Shown: positions 51,486 through 60,117, counted from the stretch's first letter. The stretch: DNA of 64,000 nt from Curtobacterium poinsettiae (GCF_025677645.1 NZ_CP106879.1:806001-870000); one strand, 5' to 3'. Translations and numbers: made by a program. Notes: generated by a model from the letters alone, not told the origin.

Positions 51486-52136
51486 ATGCCAGTTCCCTCG
51501 ACGCAGCCCGCTGCCGAGCGCAAGCTCCTCCGTGACACGGTGCAGGACAAGATCCGCGACGCCATCATGGACGGCACGCTCGAGCCCGGGGAACGGCTCA
51601 ACGACGACGACCTGATCGCCTGGCTCGGGGTGTCCCGCACCCCGATCCGCGAAGCCCTCGCCGAACTCGCCCGGGCCGGGCTGATCGAGATGGCACCGAA
51701 CCGCTACACCCGCGTCGCGGCGCCGACGAAGGGGGAACTCCTCGACGCGTACCGCACCCTCGGCGTGATCTACGGCGGCGTCGTGCGGCTCGCGGTGCCC
51801 CGGTTCACGGACGCCCAGCGCAGGAAGATCGTGAAGATGCTCGACGACGTGCACGCGCGGGTGAGCGCCGACGAGCAGGACCAGGTCGCGCGCGACGGAG
51901 CCGGCATCTACTCGATGTGGGCCGACGCGTGCGGCAACCCGTCGCTCGTGCAGCTCTGCAACTCGACGACCGACGGGCTCTCGTTCAAGCTCCGGGTGCC
52001 GGAGCTCGCCGAGCTCGTGCCGGCCGACGTGATCCTGCCCGAGCTCACGAAGCTCAAGGACGCCGTCGTCGCGAAGGACCCCATCGCTGCCGAACTCGCC
52101 ATGGAGGCGATCCACCTGCTCCCGTCGCGCGACTAG
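51486..52136 (+). CDS. GntR-family regulator, FCD type
   Basis: A 216-residue regulator. The winged helix at 15-75 reads VQDKIRDAIMDGTLEPGERL, then LGVSRTPIREALAELARAGLIE. The all-helical FCD ligand domain follows (YRTLGVIYGGVVRLAV, DDVHARVSADEQD, ACGNPSLVQL). FCD proteins respond to organic acids or sugars. It starts 12 nt after the MMPL stop, so may be co-transcribed with it. Target unknown. Confidence 0.92.
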   Translation: MPVPSTQPAAERKLLRDTVQDKIRDAIMDGTLEPGERLNDDDLIAWLGVSRTPIREALAELARAGLIEMAPNRYTRVAAPTKGELLDAYRTLGVIYGGVVRLAVPRFTDAQRRKIVKMLDDVHARVSADEQDQVARDGAGIYSMWADACGNPSLVQLCNSTTDGLSFKLRVPELAELVPADVILPELTKLKDAVVAKDPIAAELAMEAIHLLPSRD

Positions 52137-52155
52137 CGTCACGAGCGCGACGGGG

Positions 52156-52186
52156 TGACGGACAGGAGGCCCGTGGCGGCGCCGCC
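52156..52186 (+). repeat. Broken half of a GGAGGC-family hairpin
   Basis: The left arm TGACGGACAGGAGGCCCGTG and centre GGCGGCGCCGCC are intact, but after 52186 the expected right arm is missing and unrelated sequence follows. Located 19 nt after the GntR stop, where other genes have the complete hairpin. Confidence 0.75.
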
Positions 52187-52270
52187 GACACCGTTCCGTG
52201 ATCCAGGTGGTGACGGCCACTCCGGGGCGACCTTCCAGGCGCATCCCATGTCCGTTCCCCGCGCGGCGGT

Positions 52271-52276
52271 TATGGT
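52271..52276 (+). promoter_or_regulatory. -10 box, leaderless LCP transcript
   Basis: TATGGT 6 nt before the GTG of the LCP gene, the same -10 as in the rpf-like promoter. No ribosome site fits between. Confidence 0.65.
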
Positions 52277-52282
52277 TTCCCG

Positions 52283-53785
52283 GTGAGCAACGAACCCGAG
52301 CAGACGACCGAGCCCGCACACCGCGGTGCCGCGACGCCGCGCCACGGGCGCCAGAAGCGACGCGCAGGCGTCGTGTTCCCGGCGGTCGCGGGGGTGCTCA
52401 CCATGGCCCTCCTGCTGAGCGGTGGGTACGCGGCATTCGCCTACAACCGCCTCCAGAGCGGGGTCACGCGCATCGACGCGATCGCCGGCACGAAGAACGC
52501 GAAGGACGACGTCGACGGCAAGGCGCAGAACATCCTGCTCGTCGGCGACGACCACCGCCCGGACAACGCGACGCCGGAACAGCTCGCCGAACTCAGCACC
52601 GAAGAGGACGGCGGTGCCACGAACACCGACACGATGATCGTGCTGCACATCAACGCCGACGGCAGCCAGGCGACGATGATCTCGTTCCCCCGCGACTCGT
52701 ACGTCGACATCCCGGACGTCGGCAAGGGCAAGCTCAACAGCGCCTTCTACTACGGCACCCTCAACGGCGGCGGAGACACCGGCGGTGCGAAGATGCTCAT
52801 CAAGACCATCGAGAACCTGAGCGGTCTGCAGATCGACCACTACGTGCGCGTCTCGCTGCTCGGCTTCTACCAGGTGGTCAAGGAACTCGGGCCGGTGCAG
52901 GTCTGTCTGAAGCAGGCCACCAACGACCCGTACTCGGGCGTCAACCTGCCCGCGGGCAAGTCCTCGCTCAACGCCAAGGAGGCGCTGTCCTTCGTCCGAC
53001 AGCGTCACGGCCTGCCGAACGGTGACCTCGACCGCAACGTGCGGCAGCAGTACTTCCTGTCGCAGGAAGCCCGGAAGGTCCTGTCGGCGGGGACGCTGCT
53101 CAACCCGGTGAAGATGAACAACATCCTCGGCGCCATCGGCGACTCGATCCAGACCGACACCGACCTGGTGTCCCTGGCCTCGCAGATGCGCAACCTGCGG
53201 CCGGGCAACATCCAGTCCGCCACGATCCCGACGCTGGGCACGCCGACCATCTACGTGAACGGCTCCGCCCTGTCGATCGTCGAGGTCGACACCGTCGGCC
53301 TGCCCGCCTTCGTGCAGGGCCTGGTCGGCGAGCCCGAGGCGTACACGAAGGCCGGCCGCGCGCAGCCGGCGAACACCTCGGTCACCGTGCTGAACGGCAG
53401 CGGGGTCGAGGGTGCCGCGACGGCTGCGGGCCAGGTCCTGACCGCCCGGGGGTTCCAGGTCGCCCCGGCCGGCTCCTCCGAGACGACCAAGACGACCCAG
53501 GTGCAGTACCCCGCCGGCCAGGAATCGCAGGCGAAGGCCATCGCCTCCGCGGTGCCCGGCGCCGTCGCCGTCCGCACCAACGCGGTCACCGGTGTCACGC
53601 TCGTGCTCGGGACCGACGGCAAGACCGCGAAGCCGATCGCGACCGAGCCGAGTGCCGGAGCATCGACGCCGTCGACCGGCGGTTCGAGCACCGGCTCGAA
53701 GCCGACGAAGCAGCCCGCGAAGGAGCCGACGCCCAAGTCGACCGACGTGCACAACTACGGGAACGACAGCACCTGCATCTACTGA
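52283..53785 (+). CDS. LytR-CpsA-Psr protein with LytR_C domain
   Basis: A 500-residue protein with a cytoplasmic basic segment, one membrane helix (GVVFPAVAGVLTMALLLSGG-like, about 30-52), the LCP domain (QNILLVGDDHRPD, NTDTMIVLHINADGSQATMISFPRDSYVDIP) with the Arg pocket FVRQRHGLPNGDLDRNVRQQ, and a LytR_C domain (SVTVLNGSGVEGAATAAG, VLTARGFQV) near 365-460. The last 45 residues are Ser/Thr/Lys-rich and end CIY. It ligates anionic polymers to the wall. Apparently leaderless GTG. Confidence 0.94.
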   Translation: MSNEPEQTTEPAHRGAATPRHGRQKRRAGVVFPAVAGVLTMALLLSGGYAAFAYNRLQSGVTRIDAIAGTKNAKDDVDGKAQNILLVGDDHRPDNATPEQLAELSTEEDGGATNTDTMIVLHINADGSQATMISFPRDSYVDIPDVGKGKLNSAFYYGTLNGGGDTGGAKMLIKTIENLSGLQIDHYVRVSLLGFYQVVKELGPVQVCLKQATNDPYSGVNLPAGKSSLNAKEALSFVRQRHGLPNGDLDRNVRQQYFLSQEARKVLSAGTLLNPVKMNNILGAIGDSIQTDTDLVSLASQMRNLRPGNIQSATIPTLGTPTIYVNGSALSIVEVDTVGLPAFVQGLVGEPEAYTKAGRAQPANTSVTVLNGSGVEGAATAAGQVLTARGFQVAPAGSSETTKTTQVQYPAGQESQAKAIASAVPGAVAVRTNAVTGVTLVLGTDGKTAKPIATEPSAGASTPSTGGSSTGSKPTKQPAKEPTPKSTDVHNYGNDSTCIY

Positions 53786-53811
53786 TGGGAACCCGCCGGG
53801 CAACCGGTCGG

Positions 53812-53817
53812 TAGGTT
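53812..53817 (+). promoter_or_regulatory. -10 box, leaderless EEP transcript
   Basis: TAGGTT, then 6 nt, then the GTG start of the EEP-family gene. Confidence 0.55.
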
Positions 53818-53823
53818 CACGGT

Positions 53824-54606
53824 GTGACCAGCGCCGCACGCCCGATCGTCCTGATGACCTACAACATCAAGAACCCGGACCCCGCGCACGACTGGCCGGC
53901 CCGCCTGCCGGTCGTGCTCGACCTGATCCGCCGACACGACCCCGACCTGCTGTGCGTGCAGGAGGCCTTCGCGCACCAGATGGACGACCTGAGTGTCGGC
54001 CTGCCGGACCACGCCGACGTCGGGCAGGGGCGCGAGGGCGGTGACGCCGGCGAGCACGCGGCCGTCTTCTACCGCCGCGACCGGTTCCGCCCGTCCGACG
54101 AGGGGTCGTTCTGGCTGTCGGACACCCCGGACGAGCCCGTCTCGAACACGTGGGGCAGCCTGTACCCGCGGATCGCGAACCACGCCCGGTTCCTCGACGC
54201 CGAGGGGCCCGCGTTCACCCTGCTCACCACGCACCTGGACCACGAGCCCGGTCCGCACGGCGACGAGGTCCGCGGCCGGAGTGCCGCGCTCATCGCCGAA
54301 CGGCTGGCGGGCGCCACCGGCCCGGTCGTGTTCGCGGGGGACTGCAACGAACCCGCGGGCAGTGGGACGGCCTCGCGGGTGTTCGCCGAGGCCGGGTTCG
54401 CCGACGCCTGGCTCGCCGCGGGGGACCCCGCCGACCGCACTGCCACGTACAACGACTGGCAGCCACCCGTCGACTCGGGCGAGCGGATCGACTGGGTGCT
54501 CACCCGCGACGTCAGCGCCGTGGACCGCGTCGTCATCGACCACGACGGCCCCGAGACCTGGTTCGCCAGCGACCACTTCCCGGTGATCGCGACCCTGCGG
54601 GTCTGA
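53824..54606 (+). CDS. Endonuclease/exonuclease/phosphatase-family hydrolase
   Basis: A 260-residue EEP enzyme with every key segment: MTYNIKNPDP (Asn), LLCVQEAF (metal Glu), TTHLDHEPG (His), VFAGDCNEPAGSG (Asp/Asn), RIDWVLTRD (Asp) and WFASDHFPVIATL (terminal His). No signal peptide or helix, so cytoplasmic. Family members hydrolyse phosphodiesters of DNA, RNA, lipids or inositol phosphates; substrate not determinable. Confidence 0.92.
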   Translation: MTSAARPIVLMTYNIKNPDPAHDWPARLPVVLDLIRRHDPDLLCVQEAFAHQMDDLSVGLPDHADVGQGREGGDAGEHAAVFYRRDRFRPSDEGSFWLSDTPDEPVSNTWGSLYPRIANHARFLDAEGPAFTLLTTHLDHEPGPHGDEVRGRSAALIAERLAGATGPVVFAGDCNEPAGSGTASRVFAEAGFADAWLAAGDPADRTATYNDWQPPVDSGERIDWVLTRDVSAVDRVVIDHDGPETWFASDHFPVIATLRV

Positions 54607-54638
54607 GACACCTCAGCAGCTGCGCGCTCTGCTTGCTG

Positions 54639-55385
54639 TCAGCAGCTGCGCTGCGCGTGGACCGGCATCGGTGAACCGAGCACCGTGACCGTCGTCTCGT
54701 CCGTCAGGGCGGAGACGCCGTTGGTACCGGCGTCGTCGGAGTGCTTGCTCGACTCGTCGTCGTCGTCCTCGTCGTGCCGGTCCGCCCACCCCTCGCGGAG
54801 CAGGAGCTGCCAGGCGCGCGAGTCGTCCGAGCCGTAGGACACCCGCTCCGAGCGGGGGGCATCGGCGATCTCGTCCGCGATGTCGTCGCCCACCCGGACA
54901 CCGCCCGGGCCGGTCAGCTCGATCTGTCGGCCGAGCACGCTGCGGACCGAGTCGCGCAGCACCCGGATCTCGACGGCGTTGCCGGCCGCCGCGTCGGTCG
55001 TCAGGGCTGCGACGCGGATGGCACCGCCCCAGGTGTAGGTGGTGCCCGCGGGGAAGCACGCCCCACCGTCGCCCTCGGCCGTCTGCGTGCGGGACGGTGT
55101 GCCGAGCAGACGGTTCAGGACGCTCACGGTCAGACCGGAATCGCGCATCGAGGACTCCACCACGGTGTCGTCGTCGTCCCGGAGCACGAGTGCCTCGGCG
55201 TCGAGCTCGATCGAGTCCACCCGTCGGAGTTCCGCCTTCGTCACGTGCACCGGAGCGGCGTCGTGCGAGGTCTCGGCGGCAACAGCCACGTCCGCCCCGA
55301 GCCCGGCGGTGCCGTCGAACGCGAGCGCACCGGCCGAGAAGGCCAGCACGGCGGCGCCGAGCGCCAGCAGGGTCCGAGGAGTCAC
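54639..55385 (-). CDS. Hypothetical secreted protein
   Basis: A 248-residue protein starting at GTG with a signal peptide (RTLLALGAAVLAFSAGALAF). The mature part has no recognised domain; a cysteine occurs at GGACFPAGTTYTWGG and at the C-terminal end. A very acidic stretch (DEDDDDESSKHSDDAG, near residue 207) precedes the final strand-like segment. A TACCGT box 6 nt before the start suggests a leaderless transcript. Convergent with the EEP gene; a 13-bp direct repeat TCAGCAGCTGCGC (54613 and 54639) marks the junction and supplies the stop. Confidence 0.62.
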   Translation of the reverse strand: MTPRTLLALGAAVLAFSAGALAFDGTAGLGADVAVAAETSHDAAPVHVTKAELRRVDSIELDAEALVLRDDDDTVVESSMRDSGLTVSVLNRLLGTPSRTQTAEGDGGACFPAGTTYTWGGAIRVAALTTDAAAGNAVEIRVLRDSVRSVLGRQIELTGPGGVRVGDDIADEIADAPRSERVSYGSDDSRAWQLLLREGWADRHDEDDDDESSKHSDDAGTNGVSALTDETTVTVLGSPMPVHAQRSC

Positions 55386-55391
55386 CGTTCG

Positions 55392-55397
55392 ACGGTA
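55392..55397 (-). promoter_or_regulatory. -10 box, leaderless transcript of secreted protein
   Basis: TACCGT on the minus strand, 6 nt before the GTG at 55385. Confidence 0.5.
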
Positions 55398-55570
55398 GGG
55401 CCTCGACCGGGACAGAACGACAGGTGTTACCGAATCGGAGCCTGCCCGTCACCGGACCGTGACAAACGAGGATCACGCACCTGCGGCCCTGGAGCGGCGC
55501 GGTCGACGGGCGCAGGCCGCTCCGCGCAACGGGGGACAGCCTCCTGGACGGCCCGCAGCGACCCCCTGCG

Positions 55571-55576
55571 TACCGT
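55571..55576 (+). promoter_or_regulatory. -10 box, leaderless SDR transcript
   Basis: TACCGT, 7 nt before the ATG at 55584. No good ribosome site is present. Confidence 0.5.
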
Positions 55577-55583
55577 CGGCGGC

Positions 55584-56510
55584 ATGACGGACCAGCAGAA
55601 CGACCAGACCGGGCCTGACCAGTACGTGATGCAGGACCCCACGAAGATGTACGCCGACAAGAAGCCCGACGAGCAGTACCTCGAGGGTGCCGGCACCGAC
55701 GCGGAGATGGCGCAGAACGTCCCCGCCGACCACGGTGAGGACACCTACCGCGGCTCGGGTCGTCTGACCGGCCGCAAGGCGCTCGTCACCGGTGGCGACT
55801 CCGGCATCGGTGCCGCCGTGGCCATCGCCTACGCCCGCGAGGGAGCGGACGTCGCGATCTCGTACCTGCCCGAGGAGCAGGAGGACGCCGACCGCATCGT
55901 CGGGCTCATCGAGGCAGCCGGACGCAAGGCCGTCGCGCTGCCGGGCGACATCACCTCGCTCGAGGTCTGCGAGCAGCTCGTGGCCGACGCGGTCGACCAG
56001 CTCGGGGGCCTCGACATCCTGGTGAACAACGCCGGCAAGCAGCAGAACGTCGACGACATCACCAAGATCTCCGACGAGGAGTTCGACGAGACCTTCAAGA
56101 CGAACGCCTACGCGACGTTCCGGATCACGAAGGCCGCCGTGCCGCACCTGCAGCCCGGCTCCACCATCATCAACACGACGTCGATCCAGGCGTACGCCCC
56201 GTCGCCGCACCTGGTGCACTACGCGGCCACGAAGGCGACCGTGAACAACCTGGCGAAGGGCCTGGCGGCGCAGCTCGCGCCGAAGGGGATCCGCGTCAAC
56301 GCGGTCGCACCCGGTCCGATCTGGACGCCGCTGCAGCCGGCCGGCGGCCAGCCGCCGGAGGCGCTGCCGAGCGCGGGCGAGCAGACCTACCTGGGCCGCT
56401 GGGGGCAGCCGGCCGAGCTCGCGCCGGCCTACGTGTTCCTGGCGAGCGGTGAGTCGTCGTACGTCGTGGGTGAGACGCTGCACGTCGACGGCGGGATGCC
56501 GACGCCGTAG
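55584..56510 (+). CDS. SDR oxidoreductase with N-terminal extension
   Basis: A 308-residue SDR closely related to the one at 20387, with the same arm (DPTKMYADKKPDEQYLEG, then PADHGEDTYRGSGRL) and TGGDSGIGAAVA. Here NNAGKQQNV and YAATK are intact, so it looks like the fully active paralogue. YhdF/YhxC-like enzymes belong to general-stress regulons in Bacillus. A member of the GGAGGC hairpins follows it. Confidence 0.92.
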   Translation: MTDQQNDQTGPDQYVMQDPTKMYADKKPDEQYLEGAGTDAEMAQNVPADHGEDTYRGSGRLTGRKALVTGGDSGIGAAVAIAYAREGADVAISYLPEEQEDADRIVGLIEAAGRKAVALPGDITSLEVCEQLVADAVDQLGGLDILVNNAGKQQNVDDITKISDEEFDETFKTNAYATFRITKAAVPHLQPGSTIINTTSIQAYAPSPHLVHYAATKATVNNLAKGLAAQLAPKGIRVNAVAPGPIWTPLQPAGGQPPEALPSAGEQTYLGRWGQPAELAPAYVFLASGESSYVVGETLHVDGGMPTP

Positions 56511-56534
56511 GGCGCCTGTTCCCGACGGGGCTCT

Positions 56535-56574
56535 GACGGGAGGCGCGGTGCCGGTGGGTACCGCGCCTCCCGTC
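56535..56574. terminator. Hairpin of the GGAGGC family
   Basis: A 15-bp stem (GACGGGAGGCGCGGT with its complement) around a 10-nt loop, 24 nt after the SDR stop and before the convergent hypothetical gene. Confidence 0.85.
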
Positions 56575-56640
56575 GTCCGTGCGGTCGGGTCGACGGCGCC
56601 TGGTCGCGTCGGCGGGTCCGCTTGCGGATCCGTCGTGGCG

Positions 56641-56958
56641 TCAGCAGCTGACCGAGCGCGCCATCCGCTCGAGGAGCTCGCGCGCCGACAGCGCAGCGGC
56701 CAGCTCGACCTCGACGGGGTTGATGCCGATCGCCCGCTCGAACGCACGACGGCGGGCCTGGTCGGCGATCGGCACCTCGGGCCGTTGGGGCAGCACGGCG
56801 ATGGCCCGAGCCGCCGCCTCGAACGCACCGGTGGGGCGTCCGAGCTGCTCCCACATGGCCCGGACGTCGTGCGCCACCTGGTCGGGGTCGCCGCCGAACT
56901 CGAAGCCGGTCGAGGCCATGGTCGCGAGTCCCTGGGCAGTGGGGTCGTTCGGGGTCAT
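56641..56958 (-). CDS. Hypothetical protein
   Basis: A 105-residue cytoplasmic protein, mostly helical, with no family I recognise. Parts: DPDQVAHDVRAMWEQLG, FEAAARAIAVLPQRP, ELAAALSARELLERMARSV, ending in a single Cys. The ATG at 56958 is chosen because the upstream frame is Arg/Ser-rich and antisense to the TetR-like gene. Divergent from that gene across 169 bp with no clear operator. Confidence 0.55.
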   Translation of the reverse strand: MTPNDPTAQGLATMASTGFEFGGDPDQVAHDVRAMWEQLGRPTGAFEAAARAIAVLPQRPEVPIADQARRRAFERAIGINPVEVELAAALSARELLERMARSVSC

Positions 56959-57127
56959 GGCGGCATGGTCGCACGGGCGGCCGCGAACCGGCTCGACGTC
57001 GTGCTCTGTCCCCCCTTGTGCCGACACCCGTACCGGGGATTCTGGTGTCCCCCGTTCTGCGTTTGGATGGAGGTGCCCCGGACCCGGGGTGACACGGACA
57101 GGACGTCCGGGGACGACGGAGGGCACG

Positions 57128-57811
57128 ATGCTCGAACACACCAGCGCCGACACGCAGGCCGCTGCGGCCGCGGCGGCCACGCTGCACCTGCGGATCACGA
57201 TCGTGGGTGCCACCGTCGACCTGCTCCGGGACGTCCCCTTCCACGAGGCCCGGCCCGTGCAGGTCGCCGAGCGGATGGGCATCAGTGTCGCTGAGCTGGA
57301 GCAGCACTTCCCGTCGTGGGACGGCCTGGTCCTCGCCGCACTCGACCGCTGGAACGGTGCCCGGATGGACGAGGTCACGCACGAGGTCGGTGACGGCTCC
57401 ACCGTGGACCTGCTCCGCGCCATCGTCGCCTCGAACGCCGAGGACCCGGCCCTGATGCGCCTGCTCGTCGCCCTGCTGTCGGTCGCGGGCAACCCGGCGC
57501 ACCCGATGGCGACCTACCTGCGGTCGCGGTACCAGCTCTTCTTCGCGCAGATCAAGCGCGGCCTGGAGCACGACGTCGCGATCGGCCGTGCCCCGCACAC
57601 GATGGACCCCCGCCGCGGCGCCGAGCAGCTCATCGCCCTGTACGAGGGACTGCAACTGCAGGCCCTGCTGCGCGCGGAGCTCGACCTCGTGGCGGCGTTC
57701 GACCGCGCGGTCGCCCGGCTCGAGCGCGGCTGGATGGAGCGGTACGAGCCGCAGGCCGCCCGCCGCCTGGCGATGTGGGACGACGACGACTCGGGCAGCT
57801 GGGAGATCTGA
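57128..57811 (+). CDS. TetR-like regulator
   Basis: A 227-residue protein. The N-terminal region RPVQVAERMGISVAELEQHF followed by PSWDGLVLAALDRW has the TetR/AcrR helix-turn-helix pattern with weak agreement at the start. The helical C-terminal domain (RLLVALLSVAGNPAHPMATYL, QIKRGLEHDVAIG, LIALYEGLQLQALL) fits TetR_C. The acidic tail DDDDSGSWEI is unusual. ATG after GGAGGGCACG. Operator site not identified; the palindromes at 24555 and 60619 could be candidates. Confidence 0.8.
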   Translation: MLEHTSADTQAAAAAAATLHLRITIVGATVDLLRDVPFHEARPVQVAERMGISVAELEQHFPSWDGLVLAALDRWNGARMDEVTHEVGDGSTVDLLRAIVASNAEDPALMRLLVALLSVAGNPAHPMATYLRSRYQLFFAQIKRGLEHDVAIGRAPHTMDPRRGAEQLIALYEGLQLQALLRAELDLVAAFDRAVARLERGWMERYEPQAARRLAMWDDDDSGSWEI

Positions 57812-57902
57812 CCGGCGGTTCGTCCGCGGAGCGCGTTCCCCGCGCCGTCGTGCAGCGCCCCGCGGGTACATCGGGAGTCGCAACCCGACGGAAGGAACCG
57901 AC

Positions 57903-58097
57903 ATGGCAGCACCGAACCCCATCCAGGTCCAGAAGTACCTGAGCGGCATCGACTACCCGGCGTCCAAGGACGACGTGGTCTCGACGGCCGAGCAGGAGGG
58001 CGCCCCGGACGACGTCCTCGAGGCGCTCCGCGCGATCCCGGACGGCGAGTACGACGCCCCGACCGCGGTGTCGAGCGCGGTGTCCGACGCCGGCTGA
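57903..58097 (+). CDS. DUF2795 protein
   Basis: A 64-residue protein with ATG after GGAAGGAACCGAC. The full sequence fits DUF2795 (VQKYLSGIDYPASKDDVVST, then PDDVLEALRAIPDGEYD). DUF2795 domains are small helical proteins, widespread and uncharacterised in actinobacteria. It ends before a palindrome and a convergent exporter. Confidence 0.87.
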   Translation: MAAPNPIQVQKYLSGIDYPASKDDVVSTAEQEGAPDDVLEALRAIPDGEYDAPTAVSSAVSDAG

Positions 58098-58115
58098 GCG
58101 CGGCACCTCCACTCG

Positions 58116-58166
58116 GTGAGCAGAAGAGGTCGCGTGCGTAAGTCGCACCCGACCTCTTCTGCTCAC
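58116..58166. repeat. Palindrome between convergent genes
   Basis: GTGAGCAGAAGAGGTCG (58116-58132) is perfectly complementary to 58150-58166; after one mismatch GTGCG pairs with CGCAC around a TAAGT loop. It is less G/C-rich than the neighbours. Likely a bidirectional terminator or a REP-like unit. Confidence 0.85.
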
Positions 58167-58191
58167 GGAGCGCGGCCCGGACCGATGCCGC

Positions 58192-59709
58192 TCACGAAGC
58201 TCCGCTCGAGCGCGACCCGCGCGGCACCGACCCGTCGCCGGGGTCGTACCCGGTGTCACGGATGACCCGCAGCGCCGTGGTGTCGTTGTGGACCGAGTGC
58301 ACGACGACCCGGCGCGTCCGGCGGAGCGCTCGACGGGCACCGGGCGTCGCGAAGAGCCCGCCGAGCACCAGGCCCGCGCCGATCCCGAGTGCCACGGACA
58401 CCGCCGCCACGAAGTCGAGCGCGGCGCTCGACGACCCGGACATGAAGTTCAGCAGGGCGTTCGACACGGCGACACCGGGCAGCAGTGCCCCGCAGAACGC
58501 CGGCACCGCGATCGCCGCCACGGCCGTGCGCATCCGGACGGCCGCGTAGGTCGAGAGCACCCCGAGCAGCACCGCCGCCAGGAACGTCGCCCCGAGCAGT
58601 GGCAGCCCGGCCTGCCGCAGCGACCACAGCCCGGCACCGGCGGCGACGGAGAACACCACGGCGACGGGGATCACGCGGGCGCTGGCCTGCTGCACGAAGC
58701 AGTTCGCGCCGGCCGACACCACGGTCAGCGACAGCGACGCCCAGAGCGGCAGCGTCTGCGTCACGATGCCGGTCGGGTCGACCTCGATCCGCAGCCAGTG
58801 CGTGATCGCGATCCCGGCCGGCACCCCGACGACGATCGCCGCGATGACCAGCCCGATGTAGAACGCGCGGGCCACCGCCATCGCCCGGAACCCCGAGATG
58901 GCGTCCTGCGCCCAGGTCACCAGGGACGGGTGCGGCAGCAGCAGCACCACGAGCGCTGCGACCATCGTCGCGGCACCGTTCGCGGTGAGCACGCCGGCCC
59001 AGATGGCCAGCGTGCCGATCGCCGAGGCCACCGCGCCCTGCGCACCGGACACGAAGAACTGCGGGTACCCCCGGTCGGTGAGCCAGCGCCCGGAGACGAT
59101 GATCCCGAGCATCAGCACGAACGCCCCGAGTCCGGCACGCCACCCGCCTCCGGCCTGCACGGCGATCGAGATGCCGAGGACGGACAGGCCGACGTCGGAC
59201 AGCCACATCGGCCACCGCGGCGGGAGTCGCAGCACGGCGACCAGTGCGCTCACCGCCGAGGTCATGTCGCGGTCGTCGTGGATCAGGTCGTCGACGATCT
59301 GGTTCGCCCGCGCGAGCTTGTCGAGGTCGGAGCCGTCCGAGCGCACGGTCCGGACCTTGACGAGCGGCGGGACGTCGGCCGGGGCGTACTGGATCGTCAC
59401 CGAGCTGCCGGAGAAGTCGAGGTCGAGCGGCGCGAGGTTCCACTTCGTCGAGACCGCGACGACGGCCGTCTCGACGCTGCGGGTGTCGGCGCCGGAGGCG
59501 AGCATGACCTCGGCCAGGTCGAGGCAGAAGTCGACGATCTGGGTCGCCGTGTACTGGTCGCGCCCCTTGGCGTCGGGCTCGACGTGCTCGTAGATCGTCC
59601 CGCGCAGGCGGGCCCGTGCGTCGCGCAGGTCGTGCTGCGCGAGACTGCGGCGGCGTGGCCGGGGTGGGCGGCCCGGCTTGTGCGGGCCCGGGGGGTGCTG
59701 CTCGGCCAT
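58192..59709 (-). CDS. Threonine/serine exporter family protein
   Basis: A 505-residue ThrE/DUF1212-type exporter. The N-terminal cytoplasmic part is Arg/Pro-rich to about residue 35, then the conserved soluble domain (EVMLASGADTRSVETAVVAVST, KVRTVRSDGSDLDKLARAN). About ten helices follow from about residue 165. The C-terminal half holds the DUF3815 ThrE-2 part. It exports L-threonine and L-serine in Corynebacterium. The ATG at 59709 is preferred to the GTG just before it; a CACCAT box lies 7 nt upstream. Confidence 0.9.
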   Translation of the reverse strand: MAEQHPPGPHKPGRPPRPRRRSLAQHDLRDARARLRGTIYEHVEPDAKGRDQYTATQIVDFCLDLAEVMLASGADTRSVETAVVAVSTKWNLAPLDLDFSGSSVTIQYAPADVPPLVKVRTVRSDGSDLDKLARANQIVDDLIHDDRDMTSAVSALVAVLRLPPRWPMWLSDVGLSVLGISIAVQAGGGWRAGLGAFVLMLGIIVSGRWLTDRGYPQFFVSGAQGAVASAIGTLAIWAGVLTANGAATMVAALVVLLLPHPSLVTWAQDAISGFRAMAVARAFYIGLVIAAIVVGVPAGIAITHWLRIEVDPTGIVTQTLPLWASLSLTVVSAGANCFVQQASARVIPVAVVFSVAAGAGLWSLRQAGLPLLGATFLAAVLLGVLSTYAAVRMRTAVAAIAVPAFCGALLPGVAVSNALLNFMSGSSSAALDFVAAVSVALGIGAGLVLGGLFATPGARRALRRTRRVVVHSVHNDTTALRVIRDTGYDPGDGSVPRGSRSSGAS

Positions 59710-59766
59710 CACGCCATGGTGCCAGTCGACGGCGGCCGAGTCCGGACGTCCGCTGGACGCTCCGGA

Positions 59767-60021
59767 TCAGCCCCGGCGGCGCGTGCTCAGACGACCGATG
59801 GCGAAGGCCGCGACGACCGCGCCCACCAGCACGAGGACCGGTCCCGCCGTCGCTTGCCAGGGGTGGCTCCCCGCGACGAAGGCGTAGTCGGCCTCCGGCG
59901 CGAAGGCGGCGAAGCCGAATGTGAAGGTCGGCGCCGTCAGCACGAACACGATCCCGACGACGACGGCCAGCAGGCCGAGCCAGAGGGCGACGAGGGTCGG
60001 GGTGGCGAGGAATCGGGGCAC
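59767..60021 (-). CDS. Small two-helix membrane protein
   Basis: An 84-residue protein starting at GTG: TLVALWLGLLAVVVGIVFVL and PVLVLVGAVVAAFAIGRL form two helices separated by a Phe-rich loop (FTFGFAAFAPEADYAFV). A short basic tail follows. TACGCT at 60034-60029 is 7 nt before the start, supporting a leaderless transcript. The longer frame upstream runs through a hairpin and is not coding. Function unknown. Confidence 0.65.
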   Translation of the reverse strand: MPRFLATPTLVALWLGLLAVVVGIVFVLTAPTFTFGFAAFAPEADYAFVAGSHPWQATAGPVLVLVGAVVAAFAIGRLSTRRRG

Positions 60022-60028
60022 GGCACGC

Positions 60029-60034
60029 AGCGTA
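60029..60034 (-). promoter_or_regulatory. -10 box, leaderless small membrane-protein transcript
   Basis: TACGCT on the minus strand, 7 nt before the GTG at 60021. Confidence 0.5.
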
Positions 60035-60041
60035 GGTGGAC

Positions 60042-60089
60042 GACGGACGGGAGGCCCGGTGCCAGCCGGCACCGGGCCTCCCGTCCGTC
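60042..60089 (-). terminator. Hairpin of the GGAGGC family
   Basis: A perfect 22-bp inverted repeat (GACGGACGGGAGGCCCGGTG start) with loop AGCC, 28 nt beyond the osmC-like stop (minus strand) and just upstream of the small membrane protein promoter. Confidence 0.92.
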
Positions 60090-60117
60090 ACGTGGTGACG
60101 ACTCCTGCGGTCTGCGC

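Noticed and set aside
56959..57127. TetR operator before the gene at 57128
   Set aside because: Only a 5-5-5 repeat (CGGAC, AGGAC, GTCCG) is seen, which is expected by chance at this base composition.
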